Shown piece after piece: positions 34,291-46,325 of a DNA stretch of 64,000 bases. Position 1 is the first letter of the stretch, and each line of letters opens with the position of its first letter. Below the pieces are notes generated by a model that was given only the letters and a program-made list of their open reading frames with translations, was not told where the DNA came from and ran no database searches. The DNA lies in NCBI RefSeq assembly GCF_029962835.1, contig NC_080577.1, positions 31,912,501 through 31,976,500 of the forward strand, given 5' to 3'. This DNA comes from Magnolia sinica. Lineage: Eukaryota > Streptophyta > Magnoliopsida > Magnoliales > Magnoliaceae. The position numbers and the translations under genes were made by a program.

Positions 34291-35740
34291 ACCGGCCGAA
34301 AAACATGTTGTGGGCTGTAAGTGGGTTTGCACCGTCAAGTATAAACCTGATGGTACCATTGATCGGTACAAAGCACACCTTGTTGCAAAAGGCTTTACAC
34401 AAACTTATGACATCGACTACATAGAGACTTTTGCCCCGTTTGTAAAAATGAATTCTATTCGGGTTCTCTTATCTATGGCTGCAAATTTAGGTTAGCCACT
34501 ACGTCAACTTAATGTTAAAAATACCTTTTTACATACTAACCTTCATGAAGAAGTGTATATGTCATTACCTCTTGGGTTTCGTCGTAAGGGGGAGGAACAT
34601 AAAGTTTGTCGCCTTCGCAAGTCCATCTATGGCCTCAAGCAGTCACCACGGGCGTGGTTTGACAAATTCACTCATGCCATGCAGGCTGCCCACTAGTGCA
34701 GCTTCGATCATTTTATTTTTTGGAAGTGCACCACCAATGGGCTTACAGTGGTCTCGATCTACATTGATGCCATCATTGTTATGTGCGATGATTCCACTAC
34801 TATATTTGACATTAAATCACATCTTGTTAGCACCTTTGAGATAAAAGATTTAGGCTCCTTGTATTATTTTCTTGGCATTGAGATTGCTCGTTCTCACTAT
34901 GGCATTTTCTTATGTTAGAGAAAATATATACTGGACTTACTTAATGAGATAGGCATGTTGGGTTGTAAACATGTTGTTACTCCTCTTAAGGTCAATCATC
35001 GACTCACCTCTCTCCATAGTGAGTCTCTCTTTGATCCTGGTCTTTATCAGCGACTAATTGGTCGACTTATTTACCTGACTATTACAAGACCCAATATATC
35101 TCATGCTGTGAGTGTGCTTGGTCAGTTTATGCACTCACCACTGGTTGCTCATTTGGATGTTGTCTATCGTGTTCTTCGTTATCTCAAAAGCTCTCATGGT
35201 AAGGGCCTTCTTTATTCCAAACATGTACACTTATTCCATACATGGACACTTGTCTATTTTTTATTTTTCTGATGCAGACTGGGTCAATGCCAAAGATGAC
35301 CGAAAATCTACAACCGGTTACTGCTTGTTTGTGGGGAGGAATTTGGTTACTTAGAAAAGTAAGAAGCAGCTGGTTGTTGCTCGATCCAATGCTAAGGTCG
35401 AACATAGGGTTATGGCCCATACTACTTGTGAGTTACTTTGGCTAAAGAAATTCTTAGCCGAGCTTCGCTTCTTTCCATCTATACATATGTAGATGATGTG
35501 TGATAATCAGGCTATCATTCACATTTCTAGAAACCCGGTCTTCCATAAGCGCACCAAGCATATTGAGGTAGATTGCCATTTTATTCGAGAGAAAATTAAG
35601 TCCAATGAAATTGTAACTCCACATGTTCGTACTAGGGACTAATTGACAGATGTTTTCAATAAACCTCTTTCACGTGACCGACATGACCCAATCACTTCCA
35701 AGCTTGGCCTTCTGAATATCTTCAGACCCAACTCGAGGGG
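34290..35740 (+). pseudogene. copia RT and RNase H remnant
   Basis: RT pieces in order: [20 protein letters not shown] and [15 protein letters not shown] (34310-34420), SIYGLKQSPRAWFDKF (34620-34670), the catalytic box degraded to YIDAIIVMCDD (about 34760-34795), and LGSLYYFLGIEIARSHYG. RNase H and its approach: YQRLIGRLIYLTITRPNISHAV, SDADWVNAKDDRKSTTGYC (35268-35325), [21 protein letters not shown]. At least one frameshift at about 34300 and several stops are present. Confidence 0.85.
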
Positions 35741-35959
35741 GGTTGAGGGAACGAGTTCAACGTCGAACCCGTTGGAGTCGTGATATGAGCTCGTCCATTA
35801 CAGCTCATTTGTATCTTCTTTTTTCTACATTTCAACTCATCTGTATCTTCCTTATTTGCATTGTTTTTATTTTTATTTTTCTTCCGTTATAGCATAAATA
35901 TGGGTTGTGTGCAGCTCAATAGAAACACAATATCTTTTCTCAAATCGTGTCTTGTAACA
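35741..35959 (+). repeat. copia element 3' LTR
   Basis: Collinear with 30749-30966; the first base is G in place of T. By eye the two copies differ at well over 10% of positions, so the insertion is old. Confidence 0.85.
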
Positions 35960-35964
35960 ATACC

Positions 35965-38659
35965 TACGTTTTCAAAGTTAACTTTCAGACATACTTCACT
36001 AGGTTGAACATGATTTAAGCATTAGCGTGAGAATTTTTGGGTGTCCTAGAAGGTAGAGTCCTATTTTTGTCGCATTTCTAATCTATCGATGGTCTCCTAG
36101 GATGTTCTACCATTGCTTCATCAAACGTTAAAGGTCGAATTTATAGACCAAAACTGTGGTCTTGTGGTGAGGCGACCATGGACACTTGTTGATTTTTGGC
36201 CATGTAAGATTTGAAAGAAGAGATTTAGATCTCCGGTAGGTGGAAAGAGTGTCAGGTGGCCGTCGGCTCGCAACAATCCATTTTCCTTCATTCTTTCAAG
36301 GTTGATTTTAAGTCCATATGGATATGGATCAAATTATCTAGACCATTCATTACCTTTAAAGAGGGGTATAAGCCTAGGTTTTTCTTTCTAGTTGGCTTTT
36401 AAACCTTCTCTTGGCTAACAAGTGCGGTTTAATTGGAAATGCCTCTTGGATTATGGATTATGGTGAGTGTTGATCAATGGTTCTTATCGAATGGCTGGAG
36501 GTTGGGGATCTCCTAATCAGGGCCAGTAATCTCATTTGGGACGAGTATAGGGTTCCTCCTCTAAATTTGGTCAAGCATCTACTGGTGATCAAGGGTTATT
36601 ATAAGTGCGATTTTATCATAATATAGCTGGTCAGTTCAGGAGTAGTATTTTGTGATTCAGGTGGGTGTCTACAGATTATATACACACAAAATCATATAGT
36701 TGATTATTACATGAATTAATATTGCACTCTAAATATATTGATCAAGCATAATAATAATCACACATTGTATGGATTGATGGACAAATGCGTGCATTTATGC
36801 TTGGATGAGTTGATGGATCTACATGTATATTCTTGAATAAATGTAAATGTACATGCTCGTGTCCATATGTAGAGCCACAAAATCCTAAGTCATTACAATT
36901 GAAATCCAATTAGTGTTAACATGTCCTATTTACATGTTTTCTAAGGTTCTCGGGGTAATACGAGCCATTGCAACTGATTAGTGGACTTTTTAGGTAGATG
37001 GGAATTGGATTCCTATCAGTCATATTTCACAAAATTTGAGGTGTTTTTACCACCTCAGTTGCTACATGGCCCATTGACGGCCTGGATCACTATTACGTAA
37101 CCGCCAAGCAGGTTTGAGAAGAAGAAGATTTTGTTTAGCATATTCTATTCAATATTGGTATGAGAAGAACCTGACTCAGTATTGTTAAAAAAGAGGAAGA
37201 GATGAAGTATAACCAAGTCAAGATGATACAAATGGGCCTAAGTATCCCTTAATACAATTTGTTTCTATTTGTGATGCTTCGTTGGGTCGATCTGATGCCA
37301 ATTTTGAGAATTTGTTGTGATCGTATGAAGCATTATTTACAATTTTAAGTGGGATGTTTACAACGTGTTCATTATAGATCAATTCAAGGTTTGTAATTAT
37401 ATCCTAAATTCGATGTAGAATAGTGAGAGACCCAATGGTGCAGAGTGTTACATTATCATAACATATGACGTTAAAGTGGAAATTTGAAGCTACATGTTTT
37501 AGTTTTCTTTTAAAATATATGAATTGGTTTACATTTGAATCTTATTAAAAACATGTTTATATTTCTCGTTCTGTTAGTTATTTCCTTTAGATTTTTTATT
37601 TTTTTTAAAATGATATTTTTAAGTTTGGTGTTGGACTAAGCCTTAATATTCCAATATCGTGATGGGAATGTGGATCTGAATAATGACAATACAAATACTA
37701 GACAAAAATAAAAGTATTAAAAATGTCATTAAATATTCACAAATAATTACAGTGCGGAAAAAATATGACATCATTATTGAAAATAGTTATTTTCATTATG
37801 ACATTCAAGAACATAAAAATAAGTATCCATAAAAAGGCATGACCCTTAAGGGACATGGGGACATTCATGTCAAATTCTCCAAAAATCATGATAAATGCAA
37901 TCTAACAACTTATCTAAGAACCCAAGTATGATTTTATAATAGTTAAAAGGTTAGACTAGCCTTTTAATCAATTTATTGATAAGAGAATAGTAAGAGTTAA
38001 TTTCTAACTTATGAAAGTCCATGTTTGCACTCGCCCTAAGAAGGTCTCTCTAATAGAGATGCTCAGAGCGATATGATGAACCCATAAACACCCCACTTAA
38101 AAATAAGATTAAAACTATTATTCACCTTCAGTTAAGCCTCAATCAAAAGTATTCATATGACTTGACACTCACACGTTCGTATGAGTTGGATAGGATATGA
38201 TTTAAGATAAGTTTTCGTCTAAATTTGTTGAGGCCTACAGAACGCTTAAACGTATATTATTTTGATAAAACCAATCTCATTTACTTTAGAAGACCCTAAA
38301 AAGCTCAAAGGGATAGCTTAAAAAGGCCCCCGACATGATTTAAAAATGATTAATGAAACGAAATGACGAACACGTAGCTCGATTGACTTGATCTTGACTG
38401 CTCGTCCAAAAATACCCGTAAGTCACAAAGTGGTTAAAGGCACATTTTAAACTTAAATAGTACCAAGGGTCCATGAAAAAGCTAGTTGAAAAGATCCTCG
38501 AACATGGATGACCGATAATAGATGAACTATGTAGGATGCTTGCACCCAATGCCTATTGTGTCAGGGTTCTCCCATTCCAATCAAATTAGTTTAAACAACC
38601 GATTGATCGTATATGTTCACAATGTATGATAATGACCAATTGAATCTAGGATAACCCTA
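35965..38659. other. no gene recognised
   Basis: No frame longer than chance and no motif I can place. Part may belong to the LTR B relative at its right (the left boundary of that copy is not clear). Confidence 0.4.
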
Positions 38660-39858
38660 TTTTCATTGGATGAGTCTACTGAAAATCGTTAATGATACGA
38701 TCCACATGACTCATGAGTTGGACATGGTGGTATGAGACACCGTGTCCGAGCTGTCGAGCTACGCTAGGGTAACGAGCCTCTTTGTATTGACCATTAAGCA
38801 CTTATAAAGGCATATGTATTTGAATTAACGTCGTAACTTCACCATATTTACATTTGGCTGACGTCCCTTATATCATTTGTGGTCATCCTCCACCCTATTG
38901 ATGAAGTGGTTAGCCCTGTGTCATCCAAGTTGTGTCATCCAGATCCTTTGGGATCGATCAGACTAGTGTTTAGTCCCATATCGATTAGGACATCGCCTTG
39001 AGTGATGAGCCCTAAAATGAATTAAGGGACATAGGTGAGGAGCTATCACGGTCGCGCCCTAGCTAGTGATTCAGTTGAGGCCGATGATAAAATGGTGGTG
39101 CTATAGTTTCCCCAATATGTTAGATGAATGAGACTTAATAAATATTTGTCTAACATACACATCAATTACATTGAATTAGCTATGTTGTTGCGATTTGGCG
39201 TTGGAGTCACTTGTGAGGGAGTATTGGCATTTGCGAAATAGGCGTTAGAGTCACTTGTGAGGGAGTGCTGGATTGTAAAGGTATGCATCATATCATAATT
39301 TCATATGTACATTTAACAATAGTATCTAGGAAGTGATTGTCTATTTATTTTATCATTACATGTGCTAAGTTGATAACATGTGTAACTTATGACTAATGCA
39401 ACTACTGAGTTAGCTCTCCACTCCTACTTGGGACAGTGTTTTAAAACACCAAGCAGACGATATTATTGATGCATGTAATATTGAGACCTCAGACAGGTAG
39501 GCCTATATAGACTTGTGCCATCGCCGTTATGTTTTGGAGGATAGGGCAAAAACTAAAAACTTTAAACTTTAATTTTTGGGTATGTATATTGTGGGTTGTA
39601 TAATCTTCATTTGGGCGAACACCACTTTTGAAATTATACAATTTGAATATTAGCCATATATATATTTTCAGGTTTAGTTAGATCTGCTTAACTTTTGATA
39701 CCGCTGATTTAAAGTTACTCTAAATTTGATCACATGTGAATGTTAACTGGACTGCACGGGCATGTGGAAACTCGCCTAGTGTATTTTTGCTAGGTTCATA
39801 CCCTGGAATTCAGGATCGAAGTCTCCATGCTCGAGTGTCAATTTTCAAGGAGTGACAT
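38660..39858. mobile_element. inverted, partial relative of solo LTR B
   Basis: Reverse-complement matches to LTR B, in order: 'gacatggtggtatgagacaccgtgtcc' (38727-38753 against 5330-5356), 'gagggagt(a/g)(t/c)tgg...tttgcgaa' (39195-39265 against 4940-5025) and 'gtgttttaaaacacca' (39433-39448 against 4732-4747). The right end 'aattttcaaggagtgaca' resembles the inverted LTR B start. Internal 50-bp near-duplication at 39175-39270, where 'agtcacttgtgagggagt' occurs twice. Confidence 0.7.
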
Positions 39859-40237
39859 TTACACTCAAAGCTCTGTTGTGAGTGAATACCTAATTACAAG
39901 TTTAAATAGATTTCAAGTTATTCAAACACATATAACTTTCCTTGTAATTAGATTACAACTTCAAGTCAAATAGAACCGCATGTAAATACTTTATACCTGT
40001 AATCAATTACTTGTGATTAGATTACAACGTAATGAATTTACAGGCATCCAAATGACCCCTAAGTTGTAATCCGATTACATGTAATCTGATTACAAGTGTA
40101 AAGTGTTTACATGCGGTCATGTTTGACTTTATGTTGTAATATGATTACAGGGAAACAATTGTCTATGTTTGAATAACTTAAAATGTATTTACAGCCCATA
40201 ATTTGGTATTCACTCAGAATATAGCTTAGAGTGGTAA
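39859..40237. mobile_element. foldback MITE
   Basis: Nearly the whole element is an inverted repeat. The left arm 'ttacactcaaagct...gagtgaatacc' pairs with the right arm 'ggtattcactca...agcttagagtggtaa', and the inner arms share 'attcaaacatag', 'accgcatgtaaa' and 'gtaatctgattac'-type strings. It is non-coding. Superfamily not determined: no clear target duplication. Confidence 0.7.
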
Positions 40238-40920
40238 ATCCTTTAAAAACAATCAAATGACGTATAAAGTTTTTATGTAAGATAAATCATTGGGATAAGC
40301 CCAACTCAATAAAGCCTATGACAAATTTTTACGGCAAACAAATCATTTGGTGGGCCACCAAAGTGGGCCTACTAATTCAAACATGACACTAAGGTTTGAT
40401 AACATCCCAACGTATGAGAAGTTTCAACCTTAGCAATAGTAATAGAGAGAGAGAGAGAGAGGTTTGTCTTCTTTTTTTTTTTCTTCTTTATCTTCTTCTT
40501 CTATTTTAGATCCTTATAGTCGTTGGAAGATGATCCACAACTCTCCCTGCTTTGAAAATTTTCAAAATTTATAACCGTTGCCTGAAATTCCATTACCAGT
40601 AATTTGAAACATAATTTTTTCTCATATTTCAGATCATAGATAAAAGCTATAATCGGATTACAGCTTGCAATCTGATTACAGATAGATATACCCATCCAAA
40701 CGTGCCCTGTAATTTGATTACCTGTAAACAAATTTCTATTTAAGGACTTTATAGACATTCAAATGACCCTTAAAAGAATTTAAGGAAATGGGCATACCTG
40801 TCTCATTACCTCAGTTGCATTTGATTACAGTGATGACATTTTTTCAATGTTTAATTTATTCCTGAAAAATGATGATAGTAATAATATTTTTACATTACTA
40901 GCAAATAATATGGCTGTTTG
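40238..40920. other. no gene; GA run and partial relative of the foldback MITE
   Basis: (GA)n at 40443-40462. 'gtaatcggattacag', 'gcaatctgattacag' and 'ctgtaatttgattacctgtaaa' at 40650-40735 resemble the inner arms of the 39859-40237 element, so a second degraded copy may lie here. Confidence 0.4.
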
Positions 40921-41160
40921 ATTAGAGCTAAACACCAAGTTAAAGTAAGTCGAGCTTGGGCCAACTTGGCTCGGTTTCGTCAGCAGCCACCCCCAACTTG
41001 AGTTTGACTCGACTTGGTGACCGAGCCCAATTGGCCAACTAGACTTGACTCGGTCTGCAGCTTGGGCTAGATCAAGTCGATTTCGAGCTTGAATTTTCGA
41101 GCCGAGTTGAATTTGAGTTTGAGGTTGAGCTTTCGAGTTGAAGGTTGTACATGTAACATA
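40921..41160. mobile_element. remnant of tcgag-rich hAT-type repeat
   Basis: Dense in 'cgagctt', 'gactcgact' and 'gagccgagtt', and near 'gttgtacatg' at the right. Composition matches the 3290-3903 and 341-514 MITEs; termini are degraded. Confidence 0.4.
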
Positions 41161-42199
41161 ACATTCAACTAATAACACAGTAAAATTGAAAATAAAAACA
41201 ACTTATAAATTGAAAAGTAAAAATATTGCAATTACAAACTTACAACAATATTATATGCATTTTTCTCTTTCATTATTTACTAAAGGAGAGGAGATTCGTT
41301 TGTCGAGCTTGAATTCATATCCAACATACTCATTCACCTTTCTTGAATTAGAAGGTGGAGATAGTTTTTTATTATGTTCTTGTATGATTTGAATTAGATT
41401 GTTCAAACTTTCTTTGTAAGTAGATTTATATGTAGTTCCCCTATAAAATACACCAAAACTGGGGTGAAATTTGGATGGTTTATTACTCTTTTTTTTTTTA
41501 TGGTGTAGTTTGATTCTAGATCGATATCATGTTATCTTGGAGGATATCGTTGATATATAAAAAGCTCTTTTATACAAAGTGAGTTGAAATTGTTCTTCTT
41601 CTAATGTTAATAATCTGACTTCCTCATATACCTTGGAAAATTTGGATTATGAGGGAGGAATACTTTTTATTTGAATCAATAAGCATTTGAAAAAAAAAAG
41701 TTGGACCTCATTTGCTGCTATAAGACATAATTTTGCATCTCCATTTCAACATGATAAGTGTAACTTGAGCTGATTAGTTTTGTTAATAAACTTGACTCCA
41801 CACAAATGAAATAAAATCTTCAAATTTCAGGACTTTGAATAGTGGACTAAGGAATCGTAAACCCAAATATCAATCGATGGTTTAGTTGATGACATATCTA
41901 CACTTTATGTGTTGGAGAAATTAATATTTTGACAATAATGAAATATGAAAAACAAAAGCAAAAAATGAAATATGATAGATAAAATTATTAATAAAATATG
42001 AATTATAACATAAACAAAAGCATAATACGAAAATGAAATAAAAGTCATTATTGCATTGTATTTATAACCTCCACCAATATTACATCCAAGTATATATAAC
42101 ACATCACATCAATTTCAAGTTTCAACAATTTAATAATAAAATTTAACTTAACATCATTCACGTTGCTATTGTTACACGTACAATTTTATCTTGAGACTT
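41161..42199. other. no gene recognised, AT-rich
   Basis: No exon-like sequence. Could include the 3' flank of the hAT transposase fossil to the right, but no motif shows this. Confidence 0.4.
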
Positions 42200-42269
42200 G
42201 TTATTCTCTTCAATATTAAAACCATTACCTCCCTAAATCGGACGCAACTAATATTGTATACAAATTAAT

Positions 42270-42545
42270 GTTTCAAGTGTTTTTAGTGAAAGAGAGTTTT
42301 AATACTTTTTCACAACCCTACTCATGCTAAAAGCAGATTCTGATTCCACTGTTGAAATTGGAATAGACAACGTCTTGTGCAATTGTCGATAGTGTAATGT
42401 ATTTTGCTTTACTAATTATCGTCTCGCACTGCTCCAAAACATTGAAGTTTCAGTCCTTATGCCTTACGATTGACTCCTTGAGATACAAGTTTAACTCCGA
42501 TTACTTCATCTCATTATATATATATATATATCTTCTTTTATTAAG
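42270..42545 (-). pseudogene. hAT transposase, C-terminal dimerization domain remnant
   Basis: On the minus strand, in broken frames: SELNLYLKES (about 42480-42512), a middle with stops, then SIPISTVESESAFSMSRVV (about 42310-42366), the conserved hATC core that pairs transposase subunits. Followed by KKY*NSL. It continues the fossil at 46326-47160; the SIRE-like element lies between. Confidence 0.75.
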
Positions 42546-42650
42546 AAAGACACATCTCATTATATATATCTTCTTTTGCTAAGAAAGACATGTATTTACT
42601 ATCGAGCATATTGTTATCGCTTATAAAAACATCATAAGCTCTAAGTGTCC

Positions 42651-42651
<1 letters not shown>

Positions 42652-42697
<46 letters not shown>

Positions 42698-42699
42698 GG
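42652..42699. repeat. (AG)n followed by G13
   Basis: About 18 AG units (42652-42687) then 13 G (42687-42699), lying exactly in the LTR terminus. Confidence 0.95.
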
Positions 42700-44285
42700 T
42701 TGAATAGGACAATTCCAAATTTCAAGTAAAATGCGAAAATAAAAATTTTAATCTTACAATGTATTGAAACCTTAATTCCAATAAATTAATTCATAGGATA
42801 AACTTCACCTATTATTTAGGTTAGACAACCTTATTTCACGATGTCCTTAGAATCAATCATTTAAAAATGAAAAGGATATAAAGAACCAAATAATACAATC
42901 ACTACAAATGCACAAGCAATTATAGTGGTTTGGTGCTTAAATCACACTTACTCCACTCCTAAAATTGCCACCATCGTAATTTTGATTTACTATATATTAA
43001 GGTTTTCACAGTTTCTTCTTAATAACCTCTTACTATTCTTGTGATTTTCATGGGCTATCACAACAAAACCCTTATTGTGATTTCCACGGGCTCACCACAA
43101 TAAAAACTCCCGAAGATTTTCGGTCTATATCAAAAATCCAAATAATAAAATAATACTTATCTTCAGCATGGCGAATTGAAGTCGATGCTTCTTGTAATGA
43201 TCTTCTTTCTTTAATGTTGATGACAATATATTGCATAAATAGAAAGAATATAGGGTTCTAAAATATTTTAAAGAATGAAAACCCTAACAACTACATATTC
43301 TATTATATATTTCTTAATCAGAGTACGGATTACTCTCTTAATCACGTTTAAAACAATCTTAAGAAAAATAATAGAATAAACTAAGCAAAAATTAAAATTT
43401 ACTGCACTAATAGCTTTACGAGGGCCCGAGTTTCTCTTTGAATATGAAGAAGATTTTTTTTGAATTTTGTAGTTTAAATGAATGAGAGAATGTCTCTATT
43501 TATAGCTAAAACATTTGAAAATTCGGTCAGCCCAAGAATAGGTTCGGTTGACCGGATTCTAGCAATTCTGTTTCAATGGCTATCGAATTGCACAAGATAA
43601 GATAAATAAAAAAATTGGCTTGCCAAATCTCCAATTTGGTTGGTAGAATACAGGGTTCGGCTGGCCGAATCTTGCTGAATTCTGAAGAATTTCATTGCTG
43701 GAAACTTGATCGAAAATACTTCAGGTTGGCTGAACTTCATAATCGGCTGGCCAAACTTGCAAAAGAATTTCGTTAAGTTGTTGTATTTTTGGCCAAATAT
43801 TGTTGGATTGGCCAAACTTCAGTAAATTTACACTGTACACGAGCCATTTAAAGTTATATTTTAAAAACACTAAACTTAGGGTCTTTCTAAGGTCATACAA
43901 CTTGGTGTTTGGCATATACTTGGTCTTTATCTGGAACATTGCCAAGTCTTCTTGTCTTGCAATATTGAGCCGATCTTCATGATGTGCTGAATGTACTCAA
44001 TCTTTTGTCTTGAAATCTGACAACTCTAAGTGTGCTTCAAATACAAGCACTTACAATCTCTCACTTTGTCAATTTCATAACAAAATATATACACATTCCA
44101 TCATACATACACTTTACAAAGCACAAACATCAAACATACAAAACTCATGGACTCATCCATCAAACTGAAACTTTGTTTCAAGAAATCATCTGTACACCAC
44201 CCGAAACTACTGTTGTATGTGACCTAAAGCTTCGTAGCTCCCCCTAAAAAATTATATAAAAATGTTTTCCATCCAAACATATTCT

Positions 44286-44288
<3 letters not shown>

Positions 44289-44357
<69 letters not shown>
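44289..44357. repeat. (TA)n microsatellite
   Basis: About 34 uninterrupted TA units. Confidence 0.97.
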
Positions 44358-44365
<8 letters not shown>

Positions 44366-44949
44366 ACACATTGTATAATCATTGTATATTATAACGAAAA
44401 TTTTATCATTTTTATATACATGCAACATTGTATATTATATCATGCACATCATCTCCCCATTTTACATTGTATATTATATCATCTACATAAATTCTCCCCC
44501 TTTTGTCACAAGTGGACAAAGGAAGAGAAAACAAAAGAGTATCATGAGATAAGCATATGAATGAATCATACATAAAATAGAGGAAGTAAGCATATTAGAA
44601 TCATAAATCCAAGATAAACATAGCAAACTTATGGCAACAAACATTGTAATAAGCAGTGTAGAAATCCAAATTAGCATCACACCAAGCCAACAAATATAAA
44701 AGTTATTACAAACCATAAAAAATAAAAATTACTCCGACTCAAAAGATGAAGGAACATGCATCTTAGGGTCATTAATCTTCAAACTCCTATTAAATCTGTG
44801 AAAATACTTCTTCATGTACTTCATATGCATTTTCTAAGTTTAGGCTAAAGATTCATGTGCTACATGCAAAGCATCAATCTTCTCTTCTAAAGCATATAGT
44901 CTCTCATGAAAATTGAGAGAGATGATAGTCAGAGTCTGCTGAATCTTCC

Positions 44950-46325
44950 GACTCCACTTCTAATTCATCGAAGATATCATCCATATAAGTTGAGTGCAAG
45001 CATTCCCTACAATGATGTATTCTGCTTCTGCAATGGATAATGATATATAATTTTGCTTCTTGATCATTCATAATACAAGGCAGTTTTCAATATAAAAACA
45101 TCCACTACTTGTGGATCTTTGGTCATCAATATTACTTGTCCAGTATGCGTCAGTGTATCCTGCTATTTGAACAAATGTATCATGCAGATACCATAAACCC
45201 AAGTTAGTAGTACTCGCAACATATTTGATTATCCATTTGATAGCTGATGAGTAAGATTCTTTGGGGTTAGATTGATTGTAACAGCCCCACCGACACTGTA
45301 TGATATTATACGCTTTGGGTACATATGCGCGCCCCCACGGTTTTGTTCTTGGGGTTTTCTCCCAAAAGGCCCCATATAGGGAAGGTGAGAGCTCCACATA
45401 TAGCTCAGGGTCAGGGCGCCCATCCATCCGATGTGGGACTAACCTTACCCAGCGCCCTACCAACTGGAGCGTTATTTTCGAAGCCGGACCGATCCCAACG
45501 AGACCCGGATGACAACCCACGCTCGGACTACAGCCAAGCTGCACTGGAGTGTTAGAATCCCCCACCTCAAGGCGGAGCCGACCTCGGCTCTGATATCATT
45601 TGTAATAGCCCCCACCGACACTATACGACATTGTCCGCTTTGGGCACGCCCGTGCGCCGCATGGTTTTGTTCCTTAGGTTTTCCCCCAAAAGGCCTCATA
45701 TAGAGAAGATGGGAGCTCCACTTATAGCCCAGGGTCAGAGCGCTCATCTATCCGTTGTGGGACTAACTTTACCCAACGCCCTACCAACTAGAGTATTATT
45801 TTCGAAGCTTGACTGATCCCAATGGGACCTGGATGACAACCCACGCTCGGACCACAGCCAGGTTGTACCGGGGTGTTAGATTGATATCTAGCACAAATTT
45901 TGACACTAAAAGAAATATCCGATCTGTTGGCAGTTAACTGAAGTAAACTACCAATCATACTATGATAAAGTCGAGAGTCAACACTTTTACCTGATCATCT
46001 TTTGATAACTTGAGTGTTGTATTCACGAGAGTGTAAAAATTCTTACATTATTTGAAACCAAACCTCTTTACCAAATTCAATGCGTATTTGGTTTGGAAGA
46101 TGCATATTCCGTCATCGAGCTGTTTAACTTGAAGTCAAAGAAAGTAATTTAGCTCGCCAACCATACTCATTTCGAACTATGATTTCATTAGATCTGCAAA
46201 TTTTAAAGAAAGATCAGCACAAATAGATCAATAGATAATATCATCAACATATATCTGAACGATTAAGATATCATCATTGCATTTTCTGAAAAATAAAGTT
46301 TTGTCAACACTACCCATTTAAAAGT
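44950..46325 (-). pseudogene. SIRE-like RT and RNase H remnant, split by a TRIM
   Basis: RT: DKTLFFRKCNDDILIVQIY followed by VDDIIYSI (catalytic YVDD, about 46230-46250), then QLDDGICIFQTKYALNLVKRFG with a stop. Connection: MIGSLLQLTANRSDISFSV and ARYQS, then NPKESYSSAIKWIIKYVAST on the far side of the TRIM. RNase H: YTDAYWTSNIDDQRSTSSGC (about 45090-45150) and IAEAEYIIVGNACTQLIWM (about 44980-45035). Stops occur between pieces. Confidence 0.85.
45277..45880 (-). mobile_element. TRIM element, complete, 604 bp
   Basis: Two 280-bp LTRs (45277-45556, 45601-45880) enclose only 44 bp. The flanks ttgat (45272-45276) and ttgat (45881-45885) are a perfect 5-bp duplication inside the copia reading frame. 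On the minus strand the interior begins with primer site TGATATCAGAGCC (one change from the tRNA-Met type) and ends in the polypurine tract 'gaggtgggggat'. LTR ends are TGTAACAG and GTTAGA on the plus strand. No coding capacity: mobility would need enzymes in trans. The reading frames of 60-90 codons on both strands here are LTR sequence. Confidence 0.88.

Larger units (their letters stand above)
30749..35959 (+). mobile_element. degenerate Ty1/copia retrotransposon, 5.2 kb
   Basis: LTRs of 218-219 bp (30749-30966 and 35741-35959) share 'gggttgtgtgcagctcaataga' and the end '(a/g)taaca'. The flanks atatc (30744-30748) and atacc (35960-35964) match at 4/5. The domain order is gag, zinc knuckle, protease, integrase, RT, RNase H, the copia order. 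All frames are broken by stops and frameshifts. The polypurine tract 'ctcgagggggg' precedes the 3' LTR. Confidence 0.88.
42650..44493 (-). repeat. SIRE-like LTR
   Basis: The minus-strand end reads cctattcaac then a C run, a (CT)n run and ctaggac, an expanded version of the usual 'attcacccccctctagg' end. A cluster of 'ttcggctggccgaa'-type motifs lies at 43520-43820. A (TA)n run at 44289-44357 lies near the LTR start. Confidence 0.55.
42650..46325 (-). mobile_element. 5'-truncated SIRE-like copia element inserted in the hAT fossil
   Basis: Minus-strand order: mid RT (from 46325), RNase H (to about 44950), tail, polypurine tract (44494-44504, 'aaaagggggaga'), LTR (about 44493 to 42650). gag, protease, integrase and the RT start are missing, so no target duplication can be tested. 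A TRIM splits its RNase H region. Confidence 0.7.
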
